Shown: positions 6,416-8,811 of the stretch, one piece after another | How positions within the stretch are numbered: position 1 is the stretch's first letter | Layout: every line of letters starts with the position of its first letter | Origin: an uncultured Mailhella sp. | Lineage (GTDB): Bacteria > Desulfobacterota > Desulfovibrionia > Desulfovibrionales > Desulfovibrionaceae | Assembly: GCA_944324625.1 (NCBI GenBank) | Contig: CALUWZ010000067.1 | Location: 1-8,811, forward strand | Direction of reading: 5' to 3' | DNA length: 8,811 bases | Program-made: the position numbers and the translations under genes | Notes under the pieces: generated by a model | Databases searched by the model: none | Told to the model about the DNA's origin: nothing | Seen by the model: only the letters and a program-made list of their open reading frames with translations

Positions 6416-6444
6416 CATGCCTTTTTTTCAAAAAATACGGCATG
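6416..6444 (-). promoter_or_regulatory. Potential hairpin covering the uxs Shine-Dalgarno
   Basis: In minus-strand RNA, CATGCC (6444-6439) can pair with GGCATG (6421-6416). The intervening T run and A run can extend the helix. The 3' arm contains the AAGG that serves as the uxs ribosome-binding site, and the ATG lies three bases beyond the hairpin. The pairing is seen; a role in translation control is inference. Confidence 0.4.
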
Positions 6445-6472
6445 TTCAAAAAAAAAGCAATAGCATGGGGGG

Positions 6473-6497
6473 ATTTGTTTTTGCAGGAAAAACAAAT
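6473..6497. repeat. Perfect 10-bp AT-rich inverted repeat at the kinase stop codon
   Basis: ATTTGTTTTT (6473-6482) and AAAAACAAAT (6488-6497) flank GCAGG. The repeat overlaps the last base of the kinase stop codon. On the minus strand it is followed by CCCCCC, not a T run, so it does not look like a standard terminator. It could be a 3' stability element or chance in AT-rich DNA. Confidence 0.45.
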
Positions 6498-8811
6498 TAT
6501 GCAATAATTCCAATTTCCTTTAAAACTTCAAATAATTCAAAAAGTTTTATGGGTTTGGCAATATGGGCATTCATGCCAGCATCACGGGTTTTTTTGATAT
6601 CTTCCTGATAGGCATTGGCAGTAACGGCAACAATGGGAATTTCTCTTATTTTTTTATCGGATAAGTTCCGAATTTTTTGGGCAGCTTCGTATCCGTCCAT
6701 GACAGGCATCTGCAAATCCATAAAAATAATGCGGAACGGATCTGACGCATCCATATTCAATACCGCGTCATAAGCCTTTTTCCCATTTTGCGCAACGGTT
6801 ACCCTTGCCCCGCACTTTTCCAAAATCTTTTTGAACATCAGTATATTAACTGAATTATCTTCAGCAAGCAAAACAGACATGTTCTGCAAATGAATATTGT
6901 TTGTGGTAAATTCCTGTTGATTTTCTTTTATCAGGCAGCTTTCATTTAATTGATATGGAAGTTCCACAGTAAAAGTTGCGCCGTGTCCGAGTTCACTTTC
7001 AACGGAAATACTTCCGCCAAGATTGTCCACAAACGCTTTGACAATGGATAAGCCCAGTCCGAGTCCTTGAATTTTTCGGATTTTGCCGTTCTCTTCACGG
7101 TGAAACGGATTGAAAATATACGGAATATTTTGTGCTGCAATGCCTATGCCCGTATCCTGAATCCGCAATGTGTAATAGCCCACAAGTGCTGACTGCTTGC
7201 CGGATTTTTCAAAAATACTGATATCAATTTTGCCTCCGTCAGGAGTGTATTTTATGGCATTGCCTACAATATTGCTGAAAATACGGGAAAATTTTGTTTT
7301 GTCGCCCAAAACGATATCATGTTTTATTTGAGAAAAATCCGTTGTTACCAAATGCTGTCTGGTCAAAATTTCAGACTGATAAAAAGCCAGCACTTTATTG
7401 GATTCTTCCATAAGGGAAAACGGTTCATGCGTTTTTTCGGAAGATCCGTTTTCTATTTTGTTTAACTCAAGAATATCATTGAGCAAATTTAATAAATGTT
7501 CTGAACTTTGTTTAATTATCTGAAAACTTTCAGCCACCTGCTCCTTATTGTCCAAATCTTCCATGGCAAGCTGCGTCATGCCCAAAATAGCATTCATAGG
7601 CGTACGCAGATCATGGCTCATGGAAGCCAAAAAAGAATTTTTGGCATGATTGGCCGTTGTGGCAGCTTCAAGAGCCTGAGATAAAACTTCATTTTTTTGC
7701 ATTTCAGCTGCATACATATCGGTAATGTCACTGCATGCAATATTGATTATATACGGAACTTGTGAAAATTTAAAAAATTGTATTTGCTTGTAGCGAATAT
7801 TTTTAGAATCACCGCTGCGTTTTATTCTGCAAATAAAACTGTAAAAATTATATTGACGGATATTTTCAAAAATTCTCTCACAGTTAAATTCATGCCGTAC
7901 TTTTTCAATGTCATCTTCATGGACATATCCATTCAACAATAATTCAAAATCATTATTAAATTTTCCGCTGAATGGTATCATTCCAAGGATAGGTTCAACA
8001 CGTTTTTCGGGAAACAGTGAATATGTATTGCTTTGTGTATTCAATTGAACAAAAAAATCAATCTGTGAATACAAATGATGATCTGAATAGGTATTTTTTA
8101 TCAGTTCTTCGCTGACGTCATACATTGCTTCAAAGCACCAAATATCATTAGTTTCAGGTGCTTCAAATAATGTATTGTAACTTCTGGTCCATAAAAATTT
8201 ACCTTGATTCAAAAAAGGAAATACAGTTTTAAATTTTAAATCACCCTGCATGAATCTGTGCAGCAAAGATTTTTTGTCATAAATTAAAGCTAATTCTTTT
8301 TTGGCTTCTTCCGTTGCAATAAAACGTTTAATTTTTTCCAAAAATATATGCAGGGGAATGGGATTTGAAAATGTATTTTTAAATTCACTGCGAACGTAAA
8401 TTATATGTACGGAATCCTGCGTTAAATTATAGCCCCAGCGGGCAAGCAAATTTTTATTGTCTTCCTGCCATTCTCCTATTTGGGTGGAAAAAAATTGCAG
8501 AAAATCATGCTGTGATTTTATTTTTAAAGAATTCTGTTCATCATCAAGTTCTGTAATAAATCCCTGAATATTGCAGATTAAAAGCATATTGTTCTTTTTG
8601 GTAAGCGTAATGGAACTGTTTACCCAAAATTTACCCTGCAATTCAGCCATTAAATGAACAACGGCATATTCAATCGAAATACGCTGAACAGTATACTTAT
8701 GAAAAATAACTTTATGGGTTGCCGCTAAAGATTTTTGACGGGAATAAAAGTAATTTTTGAGAGTTTCTTTACCGACAATATCAACAGCTCCCATAGAATT
8801 ATAATAGGTAA
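6497..8811 (-). CDS. Hybrid sensor histidine kinase/response regulator, probably 5'-truncated by the window
   Basis: A soluble-looking two-component sensor: no signal peptide or membrane segment is visible. Numbered from ATG 8794 (765 aa): about 70-165 is a weakly GGDEF-like segment, about 180-230 reads as a PAS-type tail ending EAMYDVSEE, about 240-360 as a second PAS-like unit ending IACSDITD, and about 360-388 as a linker helix rich in Ala. The HisKA motif [11 protein letters not shown] has phospho-acceptor His394. The ATPase domain shows Asn512 (N box), DTGIG 547-551 and GLGLGL 577-582. A C-terminal receiver domain (639-765) has Glu645/Asp646, phospho-acceptor Asp693 in [10 protein letters not shown], Thr725 and Lys747. 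There is no separate output domain, so a phosphotransfer partner or another regulator is expected outside the window. ATG 8794 lacks an SD, and the frame stays open for five more codons to the edge, so the true start is probably further upstream. It lies on the same strand 83 bp before uxs. Confidence 0.92.
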   Translation of the reverse strand, partial: TYYNSMGAVDIVGKETLKNYFYSRQKSLAATHKVIFHKYTVQRISIEYAVVHLMAELQGKFWVNSSITLTKKNNMLLICNIQGFITELDDEQNSLKIKSQHDFLQFFSTQIGEWQEDNKNLLARWGYNLTQDSVHIIYVRSEFKNTFSNPIPLHIFLEKIKRFIATEEAKKELALIYDKKSLLHRFMQGDLKFKTVFPFLNQGKFLWTRSYNTLFEAPETNDIWCFEAMYDVSEELIKNTYSDHHLYSQIDFFVQLNTQSNTYSLFPEKRVEPILGMIPFSGKFNNDFELLLNGYVHEDDIEKVRHEFNCERIFENIRQYNFYSFICRIKRSGDSKNIRYKQIQFFKFSQVPYIINIACSDITDMYAAEMQKNEVLSQALEAATTANHAKNSFLASMSHDLRTPMNAILGMTQLAMEDLDNKEQVAESFQIIKQSSEHLLNLLNDILELNKIENGSSEKTHEPFSLMEESNKVLAFYQSEILTRQHLVTTDFSQIKHDIVLGDKTKFSRIFSNIVGNAIKYTPDGGKIDISIFEKSGKQSALVGYYTLRIQDTGIGIAAQNIPYIFNPFHREENGKIRKIQGLGLGLSIVKAFVDNLGGSISVESELGHGATFTVELPYQLNESCLIKENQQEFTTNNIHLQNMSVLLAEDNSVNILMFKKILEKCGARVTVAQNGKKAYDAVLNMDASDPFRIIFMDLQMPVMDGYEAAQKIRNLSDKKIREIPIVAVTANAYQEDIKKTRDAGMNAHIAKPIKLFELFEVLKEIGIIA

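Noticed and set aside
6414..6449. Upstream ATG (6449) as start of uxs
   Set aside because: It would add 12 residues ahead of the canonical Rossmann opening and lacks a Shine-Dalgarno; ATG 6413 has one.
8792..8811. Taking ATG 8794 as the true kinase start with TATAAT just upstream as a promoter
   Set aside because: There is no Shine-Dalgarno, the frame stays open to the edge, and a -10 this close would imply a leaderless message. Truncation by the window is simpler.

Overview
The window reads as an ordinary chromosomal segment of a Gram-negative bacterium with roughly 40% GC (judged by eye). The style suggests Desulfovibrionaceae or a related Desulfobacterota lineage: an E. coli-type but shorter isocitrate dehydrogenase, an FmdB zinc-ribbon gene paired with a periplasmic Do/HtrA protease, and an AsnC/AhbA-like N-terminus at the left edge. 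That placement is an inference from protein style and is not proven by a marker gene.

Left half, mainly + strand. Positions 1-51 hold the first 17 codons of a divergent minus-strand gene whose start resembles Lrp/AsnC-type winged-helix proteins. This family includes the siroheme decarboxylase subunits AhbA/AhbB of sulfate reducers. A 119-bp intergenic region follows, then icd (171-1343), closed by its own strong intrinsic terminator with a 17-T tract. A two-gene unit comes next: a small FmdB-type zinc ribbon (1496-1747) and, 11 bp later, a secreted Do-family serine protease with two PDZ domains (1759-3171). A perfect 19-bp hairpin at 3184-3224 looks like a bidirectional terminator serving these genes and the minus-strand genes facing them.

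Right half, all minus strand, transcribed right to left. A hybrid histidine kinase/response regulator (6497 to the right edge, probably cut by the window) is followed by a UDP-glucuronate decarboxylase (uxs, 5457-6413), a UDP-glucose 6-dehydrogenase (ugd, 4153-5454) and a short RgpF-like glycan-assembly protein (3323-4138). The last three are separated by 2 and 14 bp and each has a Shine-Dalgarno sequence placed over or next to the end of the gene before it, so they are almost certainly one operon. Ugd and Uxs together convert UDP-glucose to UDP-glucuronate and then UDP-xylose. The RgpF-like protein probably contributes to a surface polysaccharide. The kinase lies 83 bp upstream on the same strand and could be cotranscribed, but nothing in the sequence shows it controls the sugar genes.

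I found no mobile element, CRISPR array, tRNA or rRNA. No gene set here looks like a wholly undescribed system. The points most worth a second look are the missing NADP-specificity residues in isocitrate dehydrogenase, a hairpin that would bury the uxs ribosome-binding site, the UDP-xylose module itself, and a possible degenerate GGDEF-like segment in the kinase.
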